Below, in pieces: positions 6,462-13,842 of a stretch of DNA of 22,393 nt. Every line of letters starts with the position of its first letter. Positions within the stretch are counted from its first letter, which is position 1. The position numbers and the translations under genes are program-made. The stretch covers positions 1 to 22,393 of the forward strand of contig NZ_JANYGJ010000058.1 of NCBI RefSeq assembly GCF_025362455.1, written 5' to 3'. Source of the DNA: Deinococcus sp. Its GTDB lineage: Bacteria > Deinococcota > Deinococci > Deinococcales > Deinococcaceae. Under the pieces are notes generated by a model. The model was not told where the DNA came from. It did not search any database and saw nothing but the letters and a program-made list of their open reading frames with translations.

Positions 6462-7301
6462 ATGACTATCCGAGTGCCCGAACCGCCGTTGCCCATCTAC
6501 CGTCCACCGCCCGCCGTGCTCCGAAACCAGCGCTGGCGGTGGGCGGCCTCGGCCACCGTGCTGCTGATCGTGGCCCTGTCGTTAGGTGGCTCGGAAATCA
6601 GTTTGCCCAGACTGACGCAGGGCTCGGTCAACATCGTCCACTACCTCTTCGGCAGTGCCGAGCGGCCCAGGAGCGGCTACTTTCCGCCGGATTTCAGTAA
6701 CGGTCTGGTGTACCTGCAACAGATGCTGCTGACGGTCAAGATGGCGGTGGTCGGCACCACCGGCGCGGTGATCCTGGCGATTCCGCTGAGCTTCCTGGCC
6801 GCCCGCAATACCACGCCGAACCGCCTCACCTACCAGCTCACCCGGCGGCTGCTCGATCTGTTCCGGGGCGTGCCCCTGATCGTGATGGCACTGATCTTCG
6901 TGGCAGCGGTGGGGCTGGGGCCGTTTCCAGGCATTCTGGCGCTGGCGATTCACACGGCGGGCATCCTGGGCAAGCTGTTTGCCGAGGGCATCGAGAACAT
7001 CGACGAGGGCCAGGTCGAGGCGGTGCGCTCAAGCGGGGCGCATCCGGTGCAGGTTCTCTCGCACGGCGTCTGGCCGCAGATCATCCCGCACCTGCTGTCC
7101 ATGACGCTCTACCGCTTCGAATCCAACGTGCGCGACTCGACCCTGCTGGGCATCGTGGGCGCAGGCGGCATCGGTTACTACATCACCGAGGCGATCCGGG
7201 GTTTTGATTCGCGCTCGGCCAGCGCCATTCTGATCATCATTCTCTCAAGCGTGTTCCTGATCGACTTTCTGAGCGCCAAGCTGCGCGAGCGGCTGTCATG
7301 A
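6462..7301 (+). CDS. phnE: Phosphonate ABC transporter permease PhnE
   Basis: The product is a 279-residue integral membrane permease. It has a first transmembrane helix near the N-terminus (about 25-43), an extracytoplasmic loop, then the BPD_transp_1 helices. The EAA-type loop that docks on PhnC is EAVRSSGAHPVQVLSHGVWPQIIP-like at roughly residues 186-209. The conserved block NVRDSTLLGIVGAGGIG is typical of PhnE. ATG 6462 is chosen because GGAG lies nine bases upstream; GTG 6429 is in frame but lies in the duplicated leader. Only one permease gene is present, presumably acting as a homodimer. Its stop overlaps the phnG start (ATGA), so the two are probably translationally coupled. Confidence 0.93.
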   Translation: MTIRVPEPPLPIYRPPPAVLRNQRWRWAASATVLLIVALSLGGSEISLPRLTQGSVNIVHYLFGSAERPRSGYFPPDFSNGLVYLQQMLLTVKMAVVGTTGAVILAIPLSFLAARNTTPNRLTYQLTRRLLDLFRGVPLIVMALIFVAAVGLGPFPGILALAIHTAGILGKLFAEGIENIDEGQVEAVRSSGAHPVQVLSHGVWPQIIPHLLSMTLYRFESNVRDSTLLGIVGAGGIGYYITEAIRGFDSRSASAILIIILSSVFLIDFLSAKLRERLS

Positions 7302-7732
7302 TTTTGACTGGCGCGACCCTGACGGACCCGCTGAGCGTGCTGTGCCGCGCCGAGGCCGGGTGGCTGATCGAGCAGGCCGAAGCGCTGTTGCCGGAGCTTC
7401 AAGATCTCGGGCTGGAAGTGCTGCTCAACCGCACCGCCCTGACCCTGCTGCCGATGCAAGACACCGTCAGCGGCCAGCCGTTCTACCTGGGTGAGGTGCT
7501 CTTGGCCGAGGCCCAGGTGCGGGTCGGTGAGCAGCAAGGCTACGCCGCCGTCGTAGGCCGCGACCTGGTGCAGGCGCTGGCTGCCGCCGTGCTGGACGCC
7601 GCTGGAACATTGCCGCAGTTCGAGCAGCGAGTCACGGCGCTCATTGGTGCCGAACGCGTGCGCCAGGCGGCAGACGATGACCGGACGCTGCGCGAGATCG
7701 AGGCCACCCGCGTGGAAATGGAGACCTTCTGA
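7298..7732 (+). CDS. phnG: C-P lyase subunit PhnG
   Basis: The product is 144 residues. PhnG is a core subunit of the PhnGHIJ complex and, with PhnI, PhnH and PhnL, takes part in forming ribose-1-phosphonate 5-triphosphate from ATP and a phosphonate. Family features are FYLGEVLLAEAQVRV in the middle, GYAAVVGRD and ALAAAVLDAA, and the ending EATRVEMETF, which aligns with the ASRVDFFTM ending of the E. coli protein. Length is close to normal (about 150). The start codon lies inside the phnE stop (ATGA) and the stop overlaps the phnH ATG (TGATG). Confidence 0.92.
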   Translation: MILTGATLTDPLSVLCRAEAGWLIEQAEALLPELQDLGLEVLLNRTALTLLPMQDTVSGQPFYLGEVLLAEAQVRVGEQQGYAAVVGRDLVQALAAAVLDAAGTLPQFEQRVTALIGAERVRQAADDDRTLREIEATRVEMETF

Positions 7733-8301
7733 TGCCAGAGCTGCTGAGCGTCCCTGTCCCGACGCCCGCCGAGCGCCGCAACCAGGCTACCTTCCAGGCG
7801 CTACTGCGCAGCCTGAGCACGCCGGGCCGCCCCGTGCGCGTCGAGGGTGATCCATGGTTCGGCGTGGCCCTGGCCCTCCTCGATCTGGACGTCAGCTTCG
7901 CGACCACTGACAAGGTACTGGCGGCGGAATACCAATCTACCGGAGCGCGGCAGGTTTCCTGGGATCAGGCCGACTACCTGTTCGCGCAGCAGTGGGACCG
8001 TGCGCTCCTTGGCGATCTGAAGGTCCTCCGGATCGGTTCGCCACTCGCGCCCGCCGAGTCGGCGACGCTGCTGCTGCCCGCCGAGCTGGGCGGCTCTGGC
8101 CCAGCCTTCGAGTTCAGCGGCCCCGGCGTCAATGGCCACCTGAAGGTGCACATTAGCGGCGTTCCTGACGAGTTCTGGACCCTCCGGGCGCGGGCCTGCC
8201 GCTTTCCTCTCGGCTGGGACGTGCTGCTGCTCGACCAAGGCGCCGGTCTGGTGATGGGGTTGCCCCGCACGACCCGCGTGGCTGGACTGGAGGCCCGGTA
8301 A
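7732..8301 (+). CDS. phnH: C-P lyase subunit PhnH
   Basis: The product is a 189-residue subunit of the C-P lyase core complex. PhnH forms dimers on the outside of PhnG2I2J2. Recognisable features are the N-terminal FQALLRSLSTPGRP (E. coli has FRRLLKAMSEPG), the SATLLLPAELG strand, and the C-terminal FPLGWDVLLLD and GLPRTTRV blocks, matching FPLGIDLIL and IPRTTHV. Length is as expected (about 194 in E. coli). Its start overlaps the phnG stop in TGATG and its stop shares a base with the phnI start in TAATG, so it sits in the tightly coupled part of the operon. Confidence 0.92.
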   Translation: MPELLSVPVPTPAERRNQATFQALLRSLSTPGRPVRVEGDPWFGVALALLDLDVSFATTDKVLAAEYQSTGARQVSWDQADYLFAQQWDRALLGDLKVLRIGSPLAPAESATLLLPAELGGSGPAFEFSGPGVNGHLKVHISGVPDEFWTLRARACRFPLGWDVLLLDQGAGLVMGLPRTTRVAGLEAR

Positions 8302-9404
8302 TGGCCTACGTGGCCGCCAGGGGAGGCGAGGCTGCCATCCAGGCCGCTGAGGCCCTGGCGCTGCGTCACCTGGCAGAGGTCAGCGCCGATCAGATCGCCT
8401 GGGTCGAAGCCCACCTCAGTTTGCTCGTTGACCGGGTGATGGGCGAGGCGTCGCTTTACGCGCCCCGGCTCGCCGCGCTGGCCCTGGTGCAGTCCGGCGG
8501 TGAACTGGAGGGCGCCGTGCTGCTGCTGCGGGCCTACCGCAGTACCCAGCCACGCATACAGGCGGCCCAGCCGGTCACCGACGCCAGCATGACCAGCCTG
8601 CGCCGGGTCTCCGCCGCCTTCAAGGACATCCCCGGCGGACAGCACCTGGGGGCGACCCTGGACTACAGCCACCGGATGCTGCGGCTGGACCTGCTGGACC
8701 AGGGGCGTAGCGCGTTACCCGCCGTCAGCGTCGCGCAGACTCCTGCCCCGGCTCACGCCGAGAGTGTCTCGCTGTGGCTGCGCCGGGAAGGTCTGCTGCC
8801 CCAACTCCCCGACCTGGCGGGCGAAGTGGTTTTCGATGTCACCCGTGAGCCGCTGACCTTTCCGGCGCCCCGCGCAGCCCGCTTGCAGAGCCTGGCCCGC
8901 GCCGAAACCGGCGGCGTGCTGGCGCTCGGCTACGCCAACATGGTCGGCTACAGCGGCGTGCATCCGACGGTGGGCGAGGTGCGGCTGGCCCAGGCCGAGG
9001 TGACGCTGCGCCACCCCGTCAGCGGTGAGCTGTTCAGCGCCGGGCGGGTCCGGGTCAGCCGGGGCGAGATCGTCGCGCCCACGCCTGAGGGTGCTTCGGC
9101 GTCCGGGGGTGCCCAGGGCTCCTTGAGCCTGGGCTGCTGCGCCGCGCTCGGCTGGAACGAAACCAAACTGATCGCGGGCGGCGTGCTCGACCTGGCGATG
9201 GACCAGCCACAGGCGCACCCCGCCTTGCAAGAAGAATTCGTGCTGAACCACACCGAGAGCGTGGAGGCCAGCGGCTTTTGCCTGCATTTCAAGCTGCCGC
9301 ACTACGTCACCTTCGCCTCGGAGCTGGATAGGGTGCGGGCCGAGCGGACCAGAAATGCCCAGCCGGACATCGCCGCGTTCGAGCCCCCGGAAGTGAGCGT
9401 ATGA
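8301..9404 (+). CDS. phnI: C-P lyase subunit PhnI
   Basis: The product is 367 residues. PhnI is the nucleosidase-type subunit that, with PhnG, H and L, couples phosphonate to ribose triphosphate. It starts MAYVAARGGEAAIQAAEAL, like the family's MYVAVKGGEKAI. Visible blocks include VDRVMGEASLYAPRLAALAL, LLLRAYRST, FKDIPGGQHLGATLDYSHR, GGVLALGYANMVGYSGVHP and EEFVLNHTESVEASGF. The metal-binding HFKLPH motif near the PhnJ interface is present, with His329 and His334 matching E. coli His328 and His333. Length agrees with E. coli (354). So PhnI looks intact although its partner PhnJ is not typical. The stop overlaps phnJ in ATGA. Confidence 0.94.
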   Translation: MAYVAARGGEAAIQAAEALALRHLAEVSADQIAWVEAHLSLLVDRVMGEASLYAPRLAALALVQSGGELEGAVLLLRAYRSTQPRIQAAQPVTDASMTSLRRVSAAFKDIPGGQHLGATLDYSHRMLRLDLLDQGRSALPAVSVAQTPAPAHAESVSLWLRREGLLPQLPDLAGEVVFDVTREPLTFPAPRAARLQSLARAETGGVLALGYANMVGYSGVHPTVGEVRLAQAEVTLRHPVSGELFSAGRVRVSRGEIVAPTPEGASASGGAQGSLSLGCCAALGWNETKLIAGGVLDLAMDQPQAHPALQEEFVLNHTESVEASGFCLHFKLPHYVTFASELDRVRAERTRNAQPDIAAFEPPEVSV

Positions 9405-10321
9405 GCACCCTCGCCGATTTGGCCGCGCCCCGCGCCGACTACACCTTCGCCTTTCTCGACGAGCATGCCAAGCGCGAGGTGCGCCGCTCACTCCTCAAGG
9501 CCGTGTGCATCCCCGGCTACCAGGTGCCCTACGCCAGCCGCGAGGTGCCGATGGCGCGGGGCTGGGGCACCGGGGGCCTTCAGGTGACGCTGAGCGTGAT
9601 CGGTGAGCGCGACACGCTGAAGGTGACCGATCAGGGCGCCGACGACAGCGTGAACGCGGTCAATATCCGGCGCTTCGTGGCCCGCATGACCGGCGTGGTG
9701 ACCACCACCGACACGCTGGAGGCGACCCTGATCCAGAGCCGCCACCGCATCCCTGAGGAGCGGCTGCGGGAAGGCCAGATCCTGATCCTGCAAGTGCCGC
9801 TGCCCGACCCCTTCTCATACCTGGAGCCCAGCCGCAGCAAGGCCCGCGAGCTACACGCCGACAGTGATTACGCCCTGCTGTGGCTGCGGCTCTACGAGGA
9901 CCTGACCCGGCGCGGTGAGGTGATGACCGGGGCCGACCATCCGGTGAGCGTGCATGGTCACTACGTCATGGCCCCCAGCCCGATTCCGCGTTTCGACGTG
10001 CCCAAGTTGCACCAGGCCCCACACCTGACGCTGCTCTCGGCGGGGCGCGAGAAAAAGCTCTATGCCGTGCCGCCGTATACCGACGTGCAGCCGCTGGCTT
10101 TTACCGACGTGCCGTTTCAGATTGAGCGCCAGGAGGGCTGGGTGTGTGCCCAGAGCGGCGTGAGCGGCGGGTTCATGACCGAACTGCCGTTGCCCGGCGG
10201 AGGCGCCAGGTACGTACTCTCAGACACCGGCCTGCTGGACAAGCTGGTGCGGGCGCGGCGCGGTGAGGCGGTGACGGTCGGGGAGACGTACACCGAGCTT
10301 GGCCCGGAGGCTTCGCCGTGA
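9401..10321 (+). CDS. phnJ: PhnJ-family C-P lyase subunit lacking most cluster cysteines
   Basis: The product is 306 residues, close to 281 in E. coli. In the known enzyme PhnJ is a radical-SAM protein that cleaves the C-P bond of ribose-1-phosphonate 5-phosphate. Conservation is strong for most of the length: KAVCIPGYQVPYASREVPM with the glycyl-radical Gly at 39, GWGTGGLQVT, DQGADDSVNAVNIRRF, TLIQSRHRIPE, YVMAPSPIPRFD and AGREKKLYAVPPYT. The C-terminal cluster region differs. E. coli Cys241, Cys244, Cys266 and Cys272 correspond to Cys249, Ser252, Leu273 and Leu279, in the segments WVCAQSG and YVLSDTGLLD. The reading frame is collinear through this region, so no frameshift explains the loss. 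Cluster binding by the known ligands looks impossible. Start and stop overlap phnI (ATGA) and phnK (GTGA). Confidence 0.9.
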   Translation: MSTLADLAAPRADYTFAFLDEHAKREVRRSLLKAVCIPGYQVPYASREVPMARGWGTGGLQVTLSVIGERDTLKVTDQGADDSVNAVNIRRFVARMTGVVTTTDTLEATLIQSRHRIPEERLREGQILILQVPLPDPFSYLEPSRSKARELHADSDYALLWLRLYEDLTRRGEVMTGADHPVSVHGHYVMAPSPIPRFDVPKLHQAPHLTLLSAGREKKLYAVPPYTDVQPLAFTDVPFQIERQEGWVCAQSGVSGGFMTELPLPGGGARYVLSDTGLLDKLVRARRGEAVTVGETYTELGPEASP

Positions 10322-11109
10322 CGCTGACGCTGGAGGCCGCCCCACAGCTTATTCGGGTCCGGCCCCTGCTGCGGGTCACGGGCCTCCACAAGCGCTACGG
10401 GCAGACGCAGGCGGTGCGCGGCGTGAGCTTCGAGCTGTATCCCGGCGAGGTGCTGGGCATCGTGGGCGAGTCGGGCAGCGGCAAGAGTACCGTGCTGCGG
10501 TTGCTGAACCTGGAGGAGACCCCGGACGGTGGACGCTTTGAGCTTGGCGAGACCCCAGACGTCTTCGCCCTGACCCGGCAAGAGCGCCGCGCGGTGCAGG
10601 TTCATCAGATCGGTATCGTGTACCAGAATCCGCACCTGGGGCTGCGGCTGCGCTCCTCGGCGAGCGGCAACATCGCCGAGCGGCTGCTGAGTGCCGGGGA
10701 GCGGCGCTACGGGGCGCTGCGCGAGGCCGCCAGCACCTCGCTCGCCGCCTCCGAATTTCCGCTCGCCAGGATGGACGACCCGCCGCTCGTGCTCTCCGGT
10801 GGCATGCAGCAGCGGGTCCAGCTCGCCAAGGCCACGGCCCTGAGCCCCCGGCTGCTGCTGCTCGACGAGCCGACCACCGGCCTGGACGTCAGCGTTCAGG
10901 CGCGGGTGCTCGACACGCTGCGGACCATGCAGCGCGCCCACCAGGTCAGCATGATCGTCGTCTCGCACGACCTGGGCGTAATCCGTACCCTGGCCGACCG
11001 GGTGCTGGTGATGCGCGGCGGCCTGGTGGTCGAGCGCGGCCTGAGCGATCAGGTGCTCGACGACCCGCAGCACCCTTACACACAGGAGCTGGTGCATGCC
11101 AAGCTTTGA
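10318..11109 (+). CDS. phnK: C-P lyase ABC-type ATPase PhnK
   Basis: The product is 263 residues. PhnK resembles oligopeptide-transporter ATPases but binds the PhnGHIJ core instead of a permease. Walker A is GESGSGKST at 50-58, the Q-loop segment is IGIVYQNPHLGL, the signature is LSGGMQQRVQLAKA, Walker B is LLLLDEPTTGLD, and the H-loop is VVSHD. The ending DDPQHPYTQELVHAKL matches the PhnK DDPHHPYTQ tail. The start is GTG, overlapping the phnJ stop (GTGA). The 5' end has about 16 extra residues before the usual start of the domain. The acyltransferase-like gene begins inside its 3' end. Confidence 0.93.
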   Translation: MTLTLEAAPQLIRVRPLLRVTGLHKRYGQTQAVRGVSFELYPGEVLGIVGESGSGKSTVLRLLNLEETPDGGRFELGETPDVFALTRQERRAVQVHQIGIVYQNPHLGLRLRSSASGNIAERLLSAGERRYGALREAASTSLAASEFPLARMDDPPLVLSGGMQQRVQLAKATALSPRLLLLDEPTTGLDVSVQARVLDTLRTMQRAHQVSMIVVSHDLGVIRTLADRVLVMRGGLVVERGLSDQVLDDPQHPYTQELVHAKL

Positions 11110-11824
11110 AGGGGGACTAGGCTCTGAAACGAGGCTCACTCAGGCGCCGACCGTCCACCCCGGCGCCGTGGTCCAGGACTCGCATCTGGGGGCCTGGACC
11201 GAGCTGGCCGAGGGCGTGCAGGTGCTGTCGTCGTCTCTGGGCGACTACAGCTACGTCATGGAGCGCAGCCAGGTCGCGCACAGCCGGATCGGGCGCTTTT
11301 GCAGCATTGCCTCGGATGTGCGCCTCAACCTCAGCAATCACCCGTTGGAGCGTCCGACCTCGCACCACCTCACCTACCGGACCCACCGGGCCGCCGCCTA
11401 CGGGCTGGGCGAGGACGACCAGGCGTTTTTCGACGGGCGGGCCGCCCAGGTCATGACCCTAGGCCACGATGTCTGGACCTTGCACTGCGCCACCGTGCTG
11501 GCGGGCGTCAGCGTCGGGACCGGCGTGGTGGTCGGGGCAGGCGCGGTGGTCGGGGTAGGCGCGGTCGTCTCGCGGGATGTGGCGCCCTACACCGTGGTGG
11601 CGGTCGTCCCGGCCCGGCTGTTGCGAAGACGCTTTGCGTCCGAGGTCGCCCGTCGCCTGCTGGAGTTGGACTGGTGGAACTGGACCCACACGCAACTGGC
11701 CGAGCGCCTGCCCGATCTGCGCGGCGATGTCCTGAACTTTTTGAACAAGTACGAATTGAACACAGCCGAACCGAACACCGCCGATCCGCACACCTCCGAA
11801 TTCAAGACCGAGGCGCACCCATGA
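11096..11824 (+). CDS. Hexapeptide-repeat transferase of phosphonate clusters
   Basis: The product is a 242-residue left-handed beta-helix protein of the xenobiotic/chloramphenicol acetyltransferase type, matching the family repeatedly found inside phn operons. Blocks include PTVHPGAVVQDSHLG, LGDYSYVMERSQV, IGRFCSIASDVR, SNHPLERPTSHHLTYR, YGLGEDDQAFFDGR, LGHDVWTLHCATVLAG and VVPARLLRRRF. The usual GHDVWIGHGA reads GHDVWTLHCA here, and the catalytic-type His is kept. It may acetylate an aminoalkylphosphonate or an intermediate, as PhnO does, but the substrate is not established. The ATG lies 14 bases before the phnK stop. The C-terminus ends in five pentapeptide repeats, residues 216-240. Its stop overlaps phnL (ATGA). 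Confidence 0.87.
   Translation: MPSFEGGLGSETRLTQAPTVHPGAVVQDSHLGAWTELAEGVQVLSSSLGDYSYVMERSQVAHSRIGRFCSIASDVRLNLSNHPLERPTSHHLTYRTHRAAAYGLGEDDQAFFDGRAAQVMTLGHDVWTLHCATVLAGVSVGTGVVVGAGAVVGVGAVVSRDVAPYTVVAVVPARLLRRRFASEVARRLLELDWWNWTHTQLAERLPDLRGDVLNFLNKYELNTAEPNTADPHTSEFKTEAHP
11741..11815 (+). repeat. 15-bp tandem repeats at the transferase C-terminus
   Basis: Five in-frame 15-bp units encode LNKYE, LNTAE, PNTAD, PHTSE and FKTEA. The second unit, TTGAACACAGCCGAA, resembles the GGTCTAAACACAGCC unit in the next gene, phnL. The tail is hydrophilic and probably disordered. Confidence 0.75.
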
Positions 11825-12561
11825 CCCTGCTGACCGTGACCGATCTGAGCAAACGCTTTCACATCCACCACCTGGAGCGCGAGGTCGCGGCCTTCGGGGA
11901 GCTGAGCTTCACCCTGAGGGGCGGCGAGTTCAAGCGGGTTTCGGGAGCCAACGGAGCGGGAAAATCCAGCCTGCTGCGCTGCCTGTACCGCAGCGCTCTC
12001 CCGACGGGCGGCAGGGCCATCTACGCCTCGCTACGCGGCGAGATTGACCTGGCTCGCGCCCACGACGCCGATATCGCCCTGCTGCGGCGTGAGGAGATCG
12101 GCTACGTCTCGCAGTTTCTGCGGCCCCGGCCCAGGACGAGCGCCCTACGGCTGGTCGCGGAAGGTCTGGGTACAGCAGGTGTAGGTGCAGCCGGTCTAAA
12201 CACAGCCGGTCTAAACACAGACGAGGCCGTGGACGCCGCTCAGGAGCTGCTCAGCGAGCTGGGCCTACGGCGCGAGCTGTGGCCCGCTTACCCCAGCACC
12301 TTTTCCGGAGGCGAGCAGCAGAAGGTCAACCTGGCCCGCGCCCTGGTGCGGCCCCAGCGTCTGCTACTGCTCGACGAGCCGACCGCCTCACTCGATGCCC
12401 AAGCCCGGACGGCGCTCTCTCGGCGGCTAAAGACGCTCAAAGAACAGGGCGTGGCGCTGCTGGGTGTCTTCCACCATCCCGGCGACGTGGCCGGGCTGAT
12501 CGACGGTGAGATTCGGGTGTCCGCGCCTAGCAGCGTCCAGGCTCAGGAGGTCACGGACTGA
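11821..12561 (+). CDS. phnL: C-P lyase ABC-type ATPase PhnL
   Basis: The product is 246 residues. PhnL is required with PhnG, H and I for the first C-P lyase step and is a second ATPase that docks on PhnK. Walker A is GANGAGKSS at 42-50 (Asn in place of the more usual Ser at the third position). The Q-loop segment is IGYVSQFLRPRPRTSAL, which is characteristic of PhnL. The signature is FSGGEQQKVNLARAL near 160, Walker B is LLLLDEPTASLD, and the H-loop is VFHHPGD. The ATG overlaps the previous stop (ATGA); the frame is open much further upstream, but that part is a shadow of the transferase gene. Residues 115-134 are four pentapeptide repeats inserted in the helical subdomain. Confidence 0.93.
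   Translation: MTLLTVTDLSKRFHIHHLEREVAAFGELSFTLRGGEFKRVSGANGAGKSSLLRCLYRSALPTGGRAIYASLRGEIDLARAHDADIALLRREEIGYVSQFLRPRPRTSALRLVAEGLGTAGVGAAGLNTAGLNTDEAVDAAQELLSELGLRRELWPAYPSTFSGGEQQKVNLARALVRPQRLLLLDEPTASLDAQARTALSRRLKTLKEQGVALLGVFHHPGDVAGLIDGEIRVSAPSSVQAQEVTD
12163..12222 (+). repeat. Four 15-bp tandem repeats inside phnL
   Basis: The units are GGTCTGGGTACAGCA, GGTGTAGGTGCAGCC, GGTCTAAACACAGCC and GGTCTAAACACAGAC, encoding GLGTA, GVGAA, GLNTA and GLNTD. The last two differ at one base. They lie in frame between the Q-loop region and the ABC signature. Confidence 0.95.
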
Positions 12562-13775
12562 TGTGGATCATCAATGCCCGGCTGGTGCTTGCCGAGAGGG
12601 TCATAGAGCGCGGCGCCTTGAGGACCGAAGGCGGCCTGATCGCCGAGATCCGCGAAGGCGACGAGCCGACGGGTGCGTCCGTGCTGGACGCCCGTGGCCT
12701 GACCCTGATCCCCGGCCTGATCGACGTTCACGGCGACATGATCGAGCGCGAACTCGAACCCCGCCCCGGCACCCGCTTCGGGACCGATCTAGCGGTTCTG
12801 GAACTCGACAAGCGGCTCTCTGGCTGCGGCGTGACCACGGCCTACGCCTCGCTGAGTTTCGCGGATGGCCTAGGTCTGCGCTCTGAATCGCGGGCGCTGG
12901 AGATCATTGCCGAACTGACAGCGATGCGCCCGGCCCTCATGGTCGATCACCGTATCCACGCCCGCTACGAGGTCTCGAATACCGACTCGCAACCGCCGCT
13001 GCGTGAATTGCTGGTGCAGGGAGCGGTTTCGATGCTCTCGCTGATGGACCACACGCCCGGCCAGGGCCAGTACCGCGATATGGAGACCTACGTGGCCTAC
13101 CTCGCCAAGTGGCTGGGCCGCGACGAGCAGAGCGTGCGCGAGTTGACCCTGGCGCGGATGGCCCAGGGAAGGACCTCGCTGGGGCCGGAGGGAATCAGCG
13201 GCGCTCAGGTCTGGCGGATCGGGGCCGAGCTGGGGCAGCTCGCCCGCGATCTGGGCGTGGCTGTCGCCTCGCACGACGACGACACCCCTCAGAAGGTCCG
13301 GCTGGTTCAGGACATGGGCGCGACTATCAGCGAGTTCCCGGTGACGCTGGAGGCCGCTCAGGCCGCCCGTGAGCAGGGGCTGTGGGTGGTCATGGGCGCC
13401 CCCAACGCTCTGCGCGGTCAGTCGCATTCCGGCAACCTGAGCGCCATGAGTGCGCTGGAGGCCGGGGTGCTCGACGCTCTGGCCTCGGACTACTCGCCGA
13501 TGTCGATGCTCCAAGCCGCCTGGCAGATCGCCCGGCAGGGGCGGCTGGACTTGTCAGGCGCGATCAGGCTGATCACGGCTGGACCGGCGGCGTGCGCGAA
13601 TCTGCTCGACCGGGGCCGCCTGGAGGTGGGTCTGCGAGCCGACCTGGTGCTCGTTGAAGACCTACACCGCCCCCGCGTCCGGATGACCCTGCGCGGGGGC
13701 CAGATGATCTACCACGACGGCAGGCTGACGCATCCGTCATCCCAACAAGCTGAACTGCGGTCCGCCGGAAGGTGA
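12561..13775 (+). CDS. phnM: Ribose 1-methylphosphonate 5-triphosphate diphosphatase PhnM
   Basis: The product is a 404-residue amidohydrolase-superfamily enzyme. In the pathway PhnM releases pyrophosphate from ribose-1-phosphonate 5-triphosphate to give the 5-phosphate used by PhnJ. The sequence shows IPGLIDVHGD with metal-ligand His57 and Asp59, ELEPRPGTRF, SLMDHTPGQGQY, ASHDDDT near 236, EFPVTLEAA, GAPNALRGQSHSGN and LASDYSPMSML. These match known PhnM blocks. Length is near normal (378 in E. coli). The ATG shares its A with the phnL stop (TGATG). It is the last recognised gene of the operon. phnN and phnP, often next, are absent here. Confidence 0.94.
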   Translation: MWIINARLVLAERVIERGALRTEGGLIAEIREGDEPTGASVLDARGLTLIPGLIDVHGDMIERELEPRPGTRFGTDLAVLELDKRLSGCGVTTAYASLSFADGLGLRSESRALEIIAELTAMRPALMVDHRIHARYEVSNTDSQPPLRELLVQGAVSMLSLMDHTPGQGQYRDMETYVAYLAKWLGRDEQSVRELTLARMAQGRTSLGPEGISGAQVWRIGAELGQLARDLGVAVASHDDDTPQKVRLVQDMGATISEFPVTLEAAQAAREQGLWVVMGAPNALRGQSHSGNLSAMSALEAGVLDALASDYSPMSMLQAAWQIARQGRLDLSGAIRLITAGPAACANLLDRGRLEVGLRADLVLVEDLHRPRVRMTLRGGQMIYHDGRLTHPSSQQAELRSAGR

Positions 13776-13799
13776 TTCAAGCCGCCGTAGTTCACTGCA

Positions 13800-13821
13800 C
13801 AAAGTCAACACTCAGACTTTG
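13800..13821 (+). other. Inverted repeat after phnM
   Basis: CAAAGTC at 13800-13806 and GACTTTG at 13815-13821 are perfect inverted repeats around an 8-nt loop, 25 bp after the phnM stop. No T-run follows. It may be a weak terminator, or an operator for the small gene that starts at 13843. Confidence 0.4.
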
Positions 13822-13842
13822 ATAATTCTAGAGCTGTCCTTC

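Noticed and set aside
9401..10321. A frameshift or sequencing error explaining the lost PhnJ cysteines
   Set aside because: Residues on both sides of each position align in the same frame with the E. coli protein, with only about one residue of length difference, and the stop overlaps phnK as expected.
11299..11820. Long N-terminal extension of PhnL
   Set aside because: It is the shifted-frame shadow of the hexapeptide transferase; the Arg- and Gly-rich translation is typical of an antiframe.
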